Below, piece after piece: positions 1 through 11,289 of a stretch of DNA of 64,000 nt (position 1 is its first letter; the number at the start of each line of letters is the position of its first letter). This DNA comes from Orobanche coerulescens. Taxonomy: Eukaryota > Streptophyta > Magnoliopsida > Lamiales > Orobanchaceae. Below the pieces are notes generated by a model, which did no database searches, was not told the DNA's origin, and worked only from the letters and a program-made list of their open reading frames with translations. The stretch covers positions 138,122,096-138,186,095 of the forward strand of contig CM065802.1 of the NCBI GenBank assembly GCA_033398695.1, read 5' to 3'. A program made the translations under genes and the position numbers.

Positions 1-40
1 CATATATCTCTATGTTGCGACTCAACCGAATATATACACA

Positions 41-252
41 TTTATATATATAGATATATATATATATATATATCCTTACTATATTATATGAGTAACTATA
101 GTTCGTCCATCAATCCAAGTTGAGTACGTCAATTAATGTTAGAATTCAACACTCGTCGATCACCGACATAAACATATATGTCAATATACGTATATACATA
201 CATATATTTAACATGTAACTATATATAAACACATATATATATATATATATAC
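41..252. repeat. TA-rich simple repeats
   Basis: Two (TA)n runs, about 41-73 and 230-252, lie in very AT-rich sequence within the transcribed part of the leftmost LTR. No gene is visible here. Confidence 0.85.
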
Positions 253-904
253 ATACGTATATATACATCCACATAAACTCATACACTTCGACAACAATGA
301 TCTCACACAGTTACAATTCGTATATCGAGGTACTTGCCTTGGTAATACGACGCGAAGGAGACGACGAAGGAATAGGTTTCGGTCCAAACAATCCTCTCAA
401 ATCCGACCCTAACACAATAATGATATACAATCAATCTCAAGATCATGAATACGAAGAAATTACTCCTAGTTCTACCCGTTGGGACAATTTATCGAACACC
501 AAGAGTGCATAGGGAATTGAAATCGGTTAACGGTGAATTAACGGAATTTCATCCCAACCAAAAACAAGAAAACCAAGGGTCACGAGAGTACTATCAAAAT
601 CTAACAACAACATCGGTTAATTCGGATTAAAACACAAGATCACCACCAAACCCTCCCCAAAAATCATACTAGGGTTAAAGGGGTTCTTACCTCTTGAAGA
701 TTCAAGCCCTGTAATCCGAAGAACACGTGCTAGATCCACAATCCGAGCTACACGATCGAAGGAAGATGAAGAAAAACACACAATCAAAAGGGTAGATGGA
801 GAAGAAATCCCCCTCTCAACCCTCTCTCTCTCGCGCACGGTTGGAGAAAAGAAGGAAATGAGCGAATCTCGCCGAAAACACACAGATTATAGCGCTGACC
901 GCAT

Positions 905-1216
905 TGTGTGCCGCGGCTCGGCTAATGCATTGCGCGGCACGAGGCCAAGTGCGCCCGGTGGTGGTGACCGCTCGTTCGCGCGGCTCATTCGGAGTGTGCC
1001 GCGGCTCGGACTCGGCATGTGCCGCAAAGACTGCTTGTCGGGTGTCTGCCGGGGCTCGCGTACAGAGGTTTTAGCCGGCAGTGCCACACGGGTGTGCCGC
1101 GGCCGGACAAGTGTGCCGCAGCGGCTTTGTGTGCCGCGGCACTGCAGTACTTTGCTCGGCCAACAACTGGGTAGTATGTGTGCCGCGGCGCACAATCCTT
1201 GTGCCGCGGCTCACAC
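905..1216. repeat. GC-rich palindrome array, GTGCCGCGGC type
   Basis: About ten copies of GTGTGCCGCGGC-like motifs, several extended to the palindrome GTGCCGCGGCAC, stand out in otherwise AT-rich sequence. In LTR orientation (minus) the array lies just upstream of a TATAAT-like site at about 887-892. It occupies the same position as the other palindrome arrays in this window but has a different sequence. Confidence 0.8.
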
Positions 1217-1926
1217 CCCCCCTCGGGTTCCAAAATGACGAAAAAAGATCCGGAAAGAGAATAAAAGCGATAGGAATCGATATTTGGGCAACAATAACAC
1301 GAAATGGAAGTATGGAACCCCAAAACGATATGAGGTACACAACCAAAGTCGAACAAGGAACAAATTCCCTAAACTTCTAGGAAATTACAAAAACGGCCCA
1401 AACATCCGAAAATCACGATACAACATCGGATTAACAATCCGAAACTCACAACATGCTCTACTCAATCATACGAACTCATGGAAGTAAGAAAGTGACGAAA
1501 TCGAACGAGTTTAAGGAGAATCGAATACGCATGAGACAAAATATACCACAAGATGAAATTACGTAAAAGCATCATCGAGACCCGTCTAAGCGGAGAAACT
1601 CCAAGAACAAAATAGGTTCAGAATTCCAAAACAGTGCCAAGCGAGTTATCCGAAACGAATATACACTGAAAATAGAAATTATTAAAAATAGAAAACGCGG
1701 ATATTACAGAGTATCCTGTCATACCCATCATTTCGGTATAGGGATCATTTAAATTTTAGACTTAACCTCACCACATTATGCAGGTTTATCACTTGGATGT
1801 TCTTGTACTGGGCTGAAACAAGTTCCAAGTGTTCAAGTTCAACTGAACATTCATAACTTAGTTGTCCCATTGAACAAGGTCTTGAGATCTCCAATTCACA
1901 TGGTTGGGTTACCACTGTGAGTATTC

Positions 1927-2589
1927 TTATTTTGTGGATTTTAAGCCCATTACCCTAAACAACTTGTACATTTGATCTCGACTTATGCCTTTTGTAAGCG
2001 GATCCACTAGGTTTTCCTTTGACTTTACATAGTCAACCGAAATAACCCTGTTCGAGATCAATAGTCTAATGGTATTATGTCTTCGATGAATATGTGTAAA
2101 CTTACCATTGTACATGCTGCTATGATCTCTTCCAATTGTTGATTGACTATCACAATGTATCAGCATAGTTGGTACTGGTTTAGTCGAGTAAGGAATATCT
2201 TCTACGAAATTTCTAAGCCACTCAGCTTCTTATCCAGCTTTATCTAAAGCAATAAACTCGGATTCCATAGTGGATCGAGCTATACACGTTTGCTTTGAAT
2301 ATTTCTATGACACATCTCCTCCACCTATTGTGAATACATATCCACTTGTGGACTTGGAGTCTTTTGTGTCTAATATCCAATTGGCATCATAGTATCCTTC
2401 TAATATTGTTGGATATCTCGTATAAAGTATTACATAGTTTATGGTATACTTTAAGTATCTAAGCACCCTTGTCAAGGATCTCCAATGATCCTTACTCGGG
2501 TTACTTGTGAACCTACTTAGTTTACTCACTAAGTATGCAATGTCTGGATGTGTATAATTAGTTAAGTACATTAGACCGCCAATTATCAT
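1927..2589 (-). pseudogene. copia-1 RNase H
   Basis: Two frames (2305-2589 and 1927-2166) carry RNase H features: [20 protein letters not shown], the [20 protein letters not shown] segment and a terminal HIHRRHNTIRLLI-like part. The region between them is shifted. The relic ends in MGLKSTK, a usual place for the polyprotein stop. Confidence 0.75.
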
Positions 2590-3600
2590 TGCGTTCCAAC
2601 TGAGAAACTAGTTTTCCTTTTTTTAGCTAAGTATATATTTATATCTACAGGGGTCTTATCTGGAACACTATCAAAAGTATTGAATCTTCTGAGTACGCTT
2701 TCAATGTAATGGGGTTGCGACAAAACAATTCCATCTGAAGTTCTAGAGATCTTAATCCCTAATATAACATCAGATAATCCCATATCTTTCATGTCAAAGT
2801 ACTTCTTTAACATTTCCTTGGTTTTCAAGATTAATTCATGATTATTTCCCATAATCAACATGTCATATATATAAAGGCAAACTATGACATAATTATCATT
2901 TGTTCCTTTAATGTAGACACACTTATCACATCCATTTATCTTGAAACCATTTGACAACATAGTTCTGTCAAATTTTTCATGCCATGGCTTAGATGCTTGT
3001 TTTAGTCTATAAAGTTACTTAACAAGTTTACACACCTTTTTCTCTTGTCTGGGTGCAACAAAACCTTCGGGTTGCTCCATGTAAATCTCCTCTTCAAGTT
3101 CCCCATTCAAGAAGGCAGTTTTTACACCCATTTGATGTATCTCAAGGTTATGCTAGGCTGCAATAGCAATGAGAACACGAATGGAAGTGATTCTTGTTAC
3201 AAGAGAATGTGTATCAAAGAAATCATATCCCTCCTTTTTTTTGAATCCTCTGACTACCAACCTCGCTTTGTACTTATAAATACATCCATTTGCTCTATAC
3301 TCCCTTTTAAAGATCTATTTTTATCCCAATGGTTTGCAACGCGGTGGGAGATCAACCAACTCCCGAGTATTATTATGCATGATGGATTATATTTCACTGT
3401 TGATAGCTTCTTTCCAGAGAGGAGCATATGGACCAGACAAAGCTTCTTGAATGGTTCTGGGTTCATTTTCTAACACATATCTTAGAAAAGCAGGACCAAA
3501 AGACTTAGCTACTTTTGTCTATTTACTGCGTCTTGGTTACTCTTCTTCATTTTACGGTAAACCTAAAGTTTCAAAATATATCTTGTTAGACCTTACTTCT
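2586..3600 (-). pseudogene. copia-1 reverse transcriptase
   Basis: Recognisable RT segments occur in several frames. Near 3300-3470 the translation resembles the copia RT start; at 2586-2960 it reads through the active-site region as CLYIYDMLIMG, where active copia elements have YVDD, so one catalytic aspartate is replaced by tyrosine. Downstream text (KYFDMKDMG, VILGIKI) matches the copia RT thumb. Nonfunctional. Confidence 0.8.
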
Positions 3601-3611
3601 TTCCTTTCTTT

Positions 3612-4640
3612 TCAAGGAAAGACATTTTCAAATAAAACAACATTCCTTGATTCTATAATCATACCATCATCTATATCAGGAATTGCTGACCAGTGCACTA
3701 GAAAGCGATAAGCACTACTATTGTTTGCATATCCAATGAAAGCACAATCAACCATTTTAGGTCCAATCTTCACTTGCATTGGCTTAGGTACTTCTACTTT
3801 AGCCAAGTACCCCCACACTTTAAGGTATTTATATGATGGTTTCCGGCCTTTCCATATTTCATATAGAGTTTTATCTCCACCCTTGTGTGGTATCTTGTTA
3901 AGAATGTGGTTGGATGAAAGTATAGCTTCCCCCCACATGTTGTCGGGTAAGCCAGAGCTTATTAACACTGCATTCATCATCTCCTTAAGAGTACAATTCT
4001 TGCGTTCAGCAACACCATTTGATTGAGGTGAATAAGGAGTTGTAATCTGATGAATTATGCCAGCTTCCTTACATAGTTCTTCAAACGGAGCAACATAATC
4101 CCCACATCTATCACTTAGAACCATTTTAATCTTTAAGTTAAGTTGATTCTCAACCTCATTCTTGTGATCTTTTAACACTTCCAAAGATTCATCTTTGCTT
4201 TTCAGAAGATATACATAAGAATATCTTATACAATCATCAATAAATGTAGTAAGTACTTTTACCCACCTCGAGTTTGCACAAGTTTTAAATCACACACATC
4301 TATATGAATTAAGTCGAGTGGTGTAGTACATCGCTCAACTGAATGAAATGGTGCTTTAGTGAATTTAGCCTCACAAACTTCACATTTGTGGTTTTGTGGA
4401 TTAAATTTAACACTAGGTATTAAATCCAGATTCATTAACCTTTAAATTGTGTTAAAATTAACATGTCCTAATCTATCATGCCATAAATTGTATCACTCTA
4501 ACAAATACACAGAAGTATAAGCTTTATTCTTCACCTCCTGGCGGAATCCAGACATTACATTCATTTTGAAAAGCTCTTTATCAAGGTACCCTTTTACAAA
4601 GGAACTGACCATTTTTGGTCATTACAAACTTTCTTGCCTT
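3612..4640 (-). pseudogene. copia-1 integrase
   Basis: The C-terminal part (3612-4184) shows the integrase core: SDRCGDYVAPFEELCKEAGI, QITTPYSPQSNGVAERKN and MWGEAILSSNHILNKIP, with the conserved glutamate in the AERKN segment. The upstream part (4185-4640), with a HHCC-like remnant, is frameshifted. Normal function would be insertion of the element cDNA into chromosomes; this copy is broken. Confidence 0.8.
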
Positions 4641-4645
4641 AAAAA

Positions 4646-5038
4646 CTAGCCTAAATCTGCTGTGCTTAACAAGGAACCTGACAGTAAATTCTTACAAATA
4701 TACGGAACATGCAGCACATCTACTAGTGTCAACTCTTTGCCAGAAGTTATTTTGAGCACCACCCTACCAAGTCCTACAATGTTGGAAATAGCAGAGTTTC
4801 CCATGAATAGCTTCCTTCCATTAATCGGTGTGTACGAAGAAAAAATTTCCTTGTCTGCACAGATATGATGAGCCACTCCGATATCTGTCCACCATTCCCT
4901 TATATTATCAACCATATTGGCTTCAAATACCACAGCACATAGATCGAGCTCTGACAAATCTAACAGAAGAGACTTGTCCTTAGTCATATTGACTTGGTTC
5001 TGATTGCCTTTCTTTAGATTACGATAATCTTTGGTCAT
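4646..5038 (-). pseudogene. copia-1 protease region
   Basis: The reading frame contains [12 protein letters not shown], the copia aspartic protease site where active members normally read D-S-G-A. Here it is DIGV, so the catalytic triplet is lost. It continues with a normal protease tail ([20 protein letters not shown]). It follows gag directly in the minus direction. Confidence 0.75.
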
Positions 5039-5808
5039 GTGGTTCGGTTTGCCACAATTGTAGCAATTTCTTTTAAATTTTTGGCATTTCCCTTTTTCTT
5101 ACTGTTGGCATGGTGCTTCCTCTTCTTGCTAGCACTTGACTCAGCAAGGTTAGCCTTTGCTTCCATTCCTGATTTGCTAGACTTGACTTCGGATTTACGG
5201 TTATCTTCCTCAATCCGTAGTTTCATAATCAGATCCTCAAGCCCCATTTCCTTACTCTTGTGCTTGAGGTAGTTTTTGAAATCTTTCCACATAGGCGGTA
5301 ATTTTTCGATTATTGCGGCCACTTGAAAAGATTCACTCAACATCATCCCTTCAGACACTAAGTCATAAAGTATGATTTGAATCTCTTGAACTTGCTGGCT
5401 GATCACCGTATTGTATCAACCATTTTAAGGTCCAGACACTTGCCAACAACAAACTTCTTTGTACGGGCATCTTCTGTTTTATAATTCTTTTCCAAAGAGC
5501 TCCACAACTCTCTGGACGTCTTTATTAAATTATACACGTTGTATAACATGTCGTCCAACCCATTCAGGATATAATTCCTGCATAGAAAGTCACTCTGGTG
5601 CCATGCCTCCACAGTCGTTCGCCTCTGAGAATCGGTGTCTTCTTCGGCAACGGTTGGGGGGTCCTCCGTCAGGAACCTGGAAAGACTTTAGGTGGTCAGG
5701 TAGAAGAGCATTGTCTGTTGCCATCTTTTAAAGTTGATACCGAAAAACTTAGCCGATTTTTCTCCATGTGCGGGAACAGCGGGTAACGGTGCGTTCGAGC
5801 TGGTTGCC
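5035..5808 (-). pseudogene. copia-1 gag
   Basis: Translation from an ATG near 5808 gives a copia gag N-terminus with an FKRWQQTMLFYLTT motif, then after frameshifts a UBN2-type gag domain (SDFLCRNYILNGL, ELWSSLEKNY, IEKLPPMWKDFKNYLKHK). A lysine-rich stretch and the start of a zinc knuckle follow. Several stops break the frame, so no capsid protein can be made from it. Confidence 0.8.
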
Positions 5809-5991
5809 ATCTTTCAAGAAAATAGAATTTCATCTTACGATTGTTTGGATGGAGTCGACCGAAATCTGCTAGTTTTCTTGAACAGTAGCGATGAGAATGA
5901 AGTCGAGGCAAGTATTGTATACTATCTCCATAAGACGAAATTACCCCGTACAAAGTGCTAACAATTCTTTGCAATCGTCCCTCAGATACAA

Positions 5992-6819
5992 TGACTTCCT
6001 ATTTTAAGTTAGCATCACTTGCAAAACTTAAACCTTCAGCGAACAACTCTGTGTTTTGAACTTTCGAATATTCAAGGAACGGAAGAACTCAAGATACTCG
6101 TGCTAATGATTATATGATTTTTAGATTTTATGTTTTCTATATTATTTTGATCATTCATATGGGGGTATTTATATAGAATTTCAGGTGCCTCTTGGGACTG
6201 GTTGTACCCCTTAGTCCGAATCTCATTAGTGGACAGACGCGTCCGATCAAAGTGCAAAGTGCGCCTCTAAAGCACTAAATACGACAAGTGCGACGTGCGA
6301 CGTCGCGGTCGCGTTTCCGGGCTTGGATGGTGCCACGCACCATCCTCGGTGCATTTTCAGCTAGCCTTGATCTAGTCAAGGCAAACTTGGTCCACTATGA
6401 TACACCATAAGGAGTAACACATGATTACTCCTTACTTTGGTGAAACTCTTTATAAGGTAGCTACAATTGCAACTTTTTTCCAATGTGGGATGTGACTCTT
6501 CACATTCCCACTTTTCTATTTCTCCATTAAGTGGCTCACTTTATGCATTAATTTCTTATTCATCCGATATTGGTCTTGAGAAAAATTAAATGTTAATCTC
6601 ATCTACTCATAATGTAGATTATGATTTCATAATTTATTTACATTTACGAAAAATGGAATCCACTTAAATAATTGGTTAAAGTCTGGGTCAAACTCATTTT
6701 ATTAAACCAATATCCAACAACATATCCAACCAAATCTCGACATTAATTCACCATCGAGCCCATTTAATATGACGTCTCAAATCGGATTTTAATTAGCCCT
6801 TATAAGTCCATTTCCAACA
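5992..6819 (-). repeat. copia-1 5' LTR (boundaries provisional)
   Basis: The outer end TGTTGGAAATGG at 6819 is a typical copia LTR start. The inner end is placed before TTGTATCTGAGG (minus strand, about 5980-5991), which resembles the tRNA-iMet primer site TGGTATCAGAGC with mismatches. There is no second LTR copy here to confirm the inner boundary. Confidence 0.5.
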
Positions 6820-7282
6820 GTTATATCATACCTTTACTTGTTTTCGTTCTCTCGTTATTGCGTTGTCTTATTTACTTTTAGCTTATTACCAAAATCCATA
6901 TATCCGATTAGAGTGCTTAGGACCTTTCCTTTTGGTTTCTTGTGAAAGTACACTAATTGGGATTCCTTGAGTTTTCTTTGAGGGATATGACCTTATTTAT
7001 CTGACCGCATAGATGCCACTAACTTCCATTTTTTTATACATAGGTGATCCATACTTCGTATGACTAATCCTATGAGAAACAGCTTTGGCCCATTAGAACA
7101 GCTTCTAGTTAAACCGCAAGATAATGTACCTGACTAACAATTAAATATACTCCACTTCCATTTTCTAATTGTTTGATGAGTGAAACATAGAACTCATCAA
7201 AATATACACAGCTTTCATATTAAATATAAATAGTATAAAATATAATATTTGAAAATGAATAAAAAACTCACTTTAAGATGTA
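6820..7282. other. AT-rich intergenic sequence, no gene seen
   Basis: No credible ORF, LTR boundary or repeat structure is visible between the copia-1 LTR and the Stowaway element. Confidence 0.5.
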
Positions 7283-7537
7283 TGCCCTCCGTCCCGATGA
7301 TTTTGAGGCGTATTGAGTTTTCGCGGTCAACAATTTTCAAGTTTGACTACGAACTAATCTCAAAATATAATGGTAAAATATTTAATGAAATTATATTATG
7401 AAACTTCACAATAAAAGTTTCGTAATAAAATTTTGTTGCACATTTTACCATTATAGTTTGAGATTAATTTGTGGTCAAACTTGAATATTGGTGACGTAAA
7501 AAATCAATACGCCTCAAGATCGTCGGAACGGAGGGAG
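7283..7537. mobile_element. Stowaway MITE (Tc1/mariner type)
   Basis: About 255 bp flanked by TA (7281-7282 and 7538-7539). The ends are inverted copies: CCTCCGTCCCGATGATTTTG on the left and, reverse-complemented on the right, CCCTCCGTTCCGACGATCTT, continuing through GAGGCGTATTGA. The CTCCCTCCGT terminus and TA duplication are the Stowaway hallmarks. It has no coding capacity and would be moved by a mariner-like transposase in trans. Confidence 0.93.
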
Positions 7538-7680
7538 TAGTTTAAGTTTAAGTACATTTCTATTAAGTAATTTGTTTTAACTTTTACACTTATGTAATCT
7601 ATAAACATAGTTCTTGTATTTTAAAATAACTTTCAAAGTTTTATTCAATAGTAGTTTTGTTTTCAATATTTTTACCGAAT

Positions 7681-7684
7681 TACT

Positions 7685-7724
<40 letters not shown>
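7681..7724. repeat. (AT)n microsatellite
   Basis: A long uninterrupted TA run lies between the Stowaway element and the copia-type LTR end. Such runs vary in length between individuals. Confidence 0.9.
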
Positions 7725-7733
<9 letters not shown>

Positions 7734-8040
7734 AATAAAGAAAGGATACAAATGAGTATAAAATCGTGGATGTATTTAGAAATCTATCTCTGTTCTGATA
7801 TAGTCACAAGAGTAAAAGTGAATCACTATTACTGTGACAATGACATGTTACTTAATTTATGTATATGAATGACTATTACGCCCCTGATGTAATTATGTAA
7901 TTACGATTGTGCCACCTGAAGTTTTCCTATAAATAGTACTTCGGTTATTAATGAAAAACACACCTGAGAATCATTCTCTATTCTCTCTCTAAATTTTCTC
8001 TCTACAATATTTCGATTTCATAACACGTTATCAGCACGAC
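7725..8040 (+). mobile_element. Copia-type LTR 3' part with primer site
   Basis: A TATA box (CCTATAAATAG, about 7926-7936) is followed by a pyrimidine-rich leader and ATAACA at 8020-8025, then CGTTATCAGCACGAC (8026-8040). The ACA plus TTATCAGCACGA junction is a familiar LTR/primer-site arrangement of some plant copia elements (recalled, not searched). The 5' end of the LTR is not identifiable and no second copy is present. Confidence 0.55.
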
Positions 8041-9250
8041 TCTAACCGTTTGAGTAATATGTCGAGAGTATGCTCTACAGTTGCATCTTGTAGATGATCT
8101 TATCAGAAATCATATTATTACGAACACAAAAACAAATTAAAAAGAACATGGCCGAGATGAAGCCTTGAAACTAAAAAATCCATATTTGAGTCCTGGAAAT
8201 CGAAATCGAGTTTCATTCGACTCTCATCTGGAGTCCAAGAACCCGACTCTCAACCTTCTGCCCTAACTCTAACTCAAGAACCTCCATCAACACTCAATCA
8301 ATTTACTGCGGCCCGATTGACTTATTCCCTCTATTTCGACCCTCGATTGACTCATCGATTCGCCCACCACCAGCCTCTCATTCTCCCTAACCATTCAAGC
8401 AGGCAACCTACAACTTGCTCCATATTACGGTGACGTATCTGAAAATTGCACAGTCCCACCCAAAAAAAAAGATGACATCCGATCATCGTGGATTGACCCA
8501 AGAAGGCCGTCGTTACTTTCACCTCAAACTCTCGCGATCGCGCCTCCAAAGCCGGAAATCCCACATACATCTCTAACGATCCTCAAATTCCATCGGTTCG
8601 AAAATCACGACCAGAGAAATGGGCTAATCTGGTAATATATGACGATGATGATATTTTTGATGTATTGGTACCGAGGACCATCCTCTGAGTCGAAATCAGA
8701 AGAAGAAGAAAAAAAAAATAGAACAACAAACTGTGAGAAGCAGCGGCGTTGACCAGCGGCAGCAGTGGTATTGACCGACGGAAGCAGCAGCGTTGACCAA
8801 GCCGAAGAGAAAGTTTAAACCCGTACAAACCTTACGCCCCCGATCTGTGCCGCACCCGTTGCCAACAACTCCAGTCAACACTACCTGCACCAAATCTATC
8901 CCGACAGCAGGTACATATTGTAAACCAAGAAAAAGTAAAACTGATAATAATAATAATACTAATAGTAGAAATTTTGTGGTTCGGCGGAGCTGAAGAAATA
9001 TCAAAGCTATTGACGATGAAAATGACAAAAAAAATTAAAAGCAAAACGTCGGAGAAGAAGAAAGAACAGTAAACAAACAAATAAATAAAATATAATATTC
9101 TTTTTAATTCATTAAATCCCGGATTCATTTTTTCTTCATTATAAGATACAAATGATATCAGAATTGATTTTTCTTGATACCATCGTGATCCATTTTCCGA
9201 GAGCTTCAAGTTGACACTAATATTGATAGGGGTATTAACTATTTTCATAC
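8041..9250. other. Probable decayed retrotransposon interior, no gene called
   Basis: Downstream of the primer site the sequence has no ORF with recognisable domains. A low-complexity stretch with repeated GCAGCGGCGTTGACC-like units occurs near 8740-8800. This could be the noncoding interior of the element ending at 8025. Confidence 0.35.
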
Positions 9251-10273
9251 ATGTTATTATTAAATTATTAGAATGTACGAAATAATATCCAACTCTGAAA
9301 ATCGCAAAGACTTATGATTAGATACTCTTACACTTGATATTAACAACAGTCGATATTTCAACCTATACCTTGACGATGACTATATTTTGAGGAACTCGGT
9401 TGGACGATCCTGCTCTGGTAGAAGCAGTTAATTATTTTGCAGTTTAAATAATGTCTCTTACTTATCTCAAAGTGATGGCTTCAAACCACACATTTATTGA
9501 GCTTACTTTTTGTAATTACAATACCTCCTATGTGATGAGTCCAATTATCACAAGACGTATGGTTTTACATATGAAATTTATATATCACCATCGTGATTGA
9601 CTATACCACAAGAATGGTTCACAAATACTGCTCCCGAAGAAGCAGTTGATAAAAAATAAATCCTACTCTGGAGAAGTAGTTGATCGATTATCTAAATCAT
9701 GCTTTTGAAGAAGCAGTTGATAAAAATAAATCCTACTCTGAAGAAGTAGTTGATCAATGATTCAAATCATGCTCTCGAAGAAGAAGCAGTTGATGGAAAT
9801 AATATCCGATCTCCATGATTATTAAACACGAACGGAGAAAATTGAGCAAGTGATACCAGATGCTATCACCGATTAATTAAAGAAAATCCCATGCAAATAC
9901 ACAGCATGGTGGGATCATCTGACAACTGATATGAAGAGCTATCACTGAAAAATAATTGCTCAATAAGTCCAATGTTGAATATATCACATGGTGGGATCAT
10001 TGAAATCATATTAATATGGCAATGCTTATGAAGAAGCGTATGTTACATATTCGTGAGAATAATGTATTTGCATAAAGGCAAAAATGATCATATTATTGCT
10101 CTGGAAGAAGCACAAAGTAGTCGAATTGAAAATATCGAAACTAGCTGAAAGGCAGTAAACACTCGACAATATGAAATGCGAAAAAGAAAATACATATGAA
10201 ACCCATAAAAAAGAGAGGGGTGCGTCTCGAGAGTACAAAACTCCGTAACTCTGCCACCTCCTGGCATCAGGGT
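9251..10273. other. Noncoding sequence with GAAGAAGCAGTTGAT repeats
   Basis: Repeated GAAGAAGCAGTTGAT and TGGTGGGATCAT words suggest a decayed internally repeated sequence, but all frames carry stops. No protein domain was recognised. Confidence 0.4.
9630..9800. repeat. Tandem repeat, period 70-71 bp, about 2.5 copies
   Basis: Units begin at 9630 (GCTCCCGAAGAAGCAG), 9701 (GCTTTTGAAGAAGCAG) and 9771 (GCTCTCGAAGAAGAAG). Each contains two sub-motifs, GAAGAAGCAGTTGAT and GAAGTAGTTGATC. All frames include stops. Confidence 0.85.
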
Positions 10274-10942
10274 TTATAATGAAAGATCTAAAGGATCTAA
10301 ACTTCTTTTCCGTTTGGCGCCAATAGTATGTGGCTGATGAGCTTTGACTTCCATATTCTTAACTGAAATATATGCCTGAAACTTTATAAGTAGATCAGCA
10401 ACACTGTCAGCACATATTACTATATCTCGTGATGGCTGAGATATAAACTTGTGATTTACTCCTTGATCCAGAAAGGCAAGCAAATCGCTGAAGAAATTAT
10501 TAATATTCAACAAACCTATACGTTTGGTATGGAATTCCCGCTTAGCCCATGACGTGATGTTGAATATCTCATTGAATGTGCCATATCCACCTGGAAGAAC
10601 TATAAAGGCATCACTATTATTCACCATATACATCAAACTATCATGCACAGACTGTGCTTGAAGCATCAATCCAGTTGAACCCCCTATACTACTGGTTCTA
10701 ACTGTGGAAAAGTGTAAGGCACTTGTTACTCTTATTCTTTCATTTTGTGCAGCCTCTAAAAGATAACCCAAAAATCTATGATTACTCCCACCATATAATA
10801 TATCGATTTTGTGTTTTCCTAATTCTTTTACGAATTGATATGCCATATCTATATGCTGGATATGACCTATCAGTTTGGATCCACCTAAAATACATATAGT
10901 TTTAATTAGATGAGATCTATATGAGGATTCTAAGAACTCCAT
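10274..10942 (-). CDS. LOG-like protein (cytokinin riboside 5'-monophosphate phosphoribohydrolase family), divergent, intronless
   Basis: An uninterrupted 222-codon ORF of normal LOG length. LOG enzymes release active cytokinin bases from their nucleotides in the cytosol. Visible family features: an N-terminal Rossmann strand (TICILGGSK, residues 15-23), ILYGGSNHRFLGYLLEAA near 48-65, and the motif LPGGYGTFNEIF near 116-127 followed by TSWAKREFHTKRIGLLNI. The odd points are that YGGGS is altered to YGGSN, and the conserved HQRKAEM helix before the PGGYGT motif reads HDSLMYM, losing the conserved Arg and Glu. Known plant LOG genes have several introns; this copy has none. It may be a retrocopy, a pseudoenzyme or a transferred gene. 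The start ATG follows TTTTTACAC-like AT-rich sequence; no promoter element is certain. Confidence 0.75.
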   Translation of the reverse strand: MEFLESSYRSHLIKTICILGGSKLIGHIQHIDMAYQFVKELGKHKIDILYGGSNHRFLGYLLEAAQNERIRVTSALHFSTVRTSSIGGSTGLMLQAQSVHDSLMYMVNNSDAFIVLPGGYGTFNEIFNITSWAKREFHTKRIGLLNINNFFSDLLAFLDQGVNHKFISQPSRDIVICADSVADLLIKFQAYISVKNMEVKAHQPHTIGAKRKRSLDPLDLSL

Positions 10943-11289
10943 CTTTTTACACTAGACTTTCAAAATACTTCTATGAGAGATACGTTTTCTGATTTGTGGA
11001 TCCCAAATTTAAAGAACATATTTCTTACTAGAAGACAAATAACTTTACTATTTTAATTAAACAAAAAAGAGCGACAGATAAGTCATTATTTTTGCTATTT
11101 TTTTTACAAAATTGGAAAAAAAACGAAAGATATGATATCATATTTTTCAATGAAAATGATGTTACCGATCGGTAACTGAGAAATTTAAATATTAAAAAAT
11201 AATATTCATCAACTTGCATTATTTTTCTATTACCTTATACCAATTTTGACAGCACAGACTTACAAACTGGATCTTTTGAGACTAAATTT
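10943..11289. other. AT-rich spacer between two minus-strand ORFs
   Basis: No domain-bearing ORF is seen. If the LOG-like ORF is transcribed, this is its upstream region. Confidence 0.4.

Larger units (their letters stand above)
1..1708 (-). mobile_element. Ty3-type LTR (5' end of an LTR; left end outside window)
   Basis: The segment ends at 1708 in GGATATTACA, the right-hand terminus seen on the minus-oriented Ty3 LTRs elsewhere in this window. No polypurine tract follows; copia sequence starts at once, so 1708 is the outer 5' end of a minus-oriented LTR, either the 5' LTR of an element running off the left edge or a solo LTR. It has the same order of parts as the LTR of element D: a CTTGCCT donor-like motif near 333, a CGACCCTAAC stretch near 405, a TATA-like site near 887 and a GC-rich palindrome array at 905-1216. 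Short ORFs here are unsupported. It is a diverged relative of D, not the same family. Confidence 0.75.
1709..6819 (-). mobile_element. Ty1/copia retrotransposon relic (copia-1), 3' LTR missing
   Basis: Reading the minus strand from 6819, the order is LTR, primer site, gag, protease, integrase, RT and RNase H, the copia order. The LTR starts TGTTGGAAATGG. After RNase H about 220 bp of 3' untranslated sequence remains before the Ty3 LTR at 1708, so the 3' LTR is not present here. The polyprotein is interrupted by many stops and frameshifts. Domain arrangement suggests a Tork-like lineage, which is an inference from recalled similarity. Confidence 0.85.

Noticed and set aside
858..1356. Several overlapping 90-126 codon ORFs on both strands
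   Set aside because: They arise from the GC-rich palindrome array, where stop codons are rare in all frames; no domain is visible.
8583..9248. Hydrophobic ORFs on the minus strand (81-138 codons)
   Set aside because: Composition is low-complexity, the frames overlap each other and there is no homology that I recognise.
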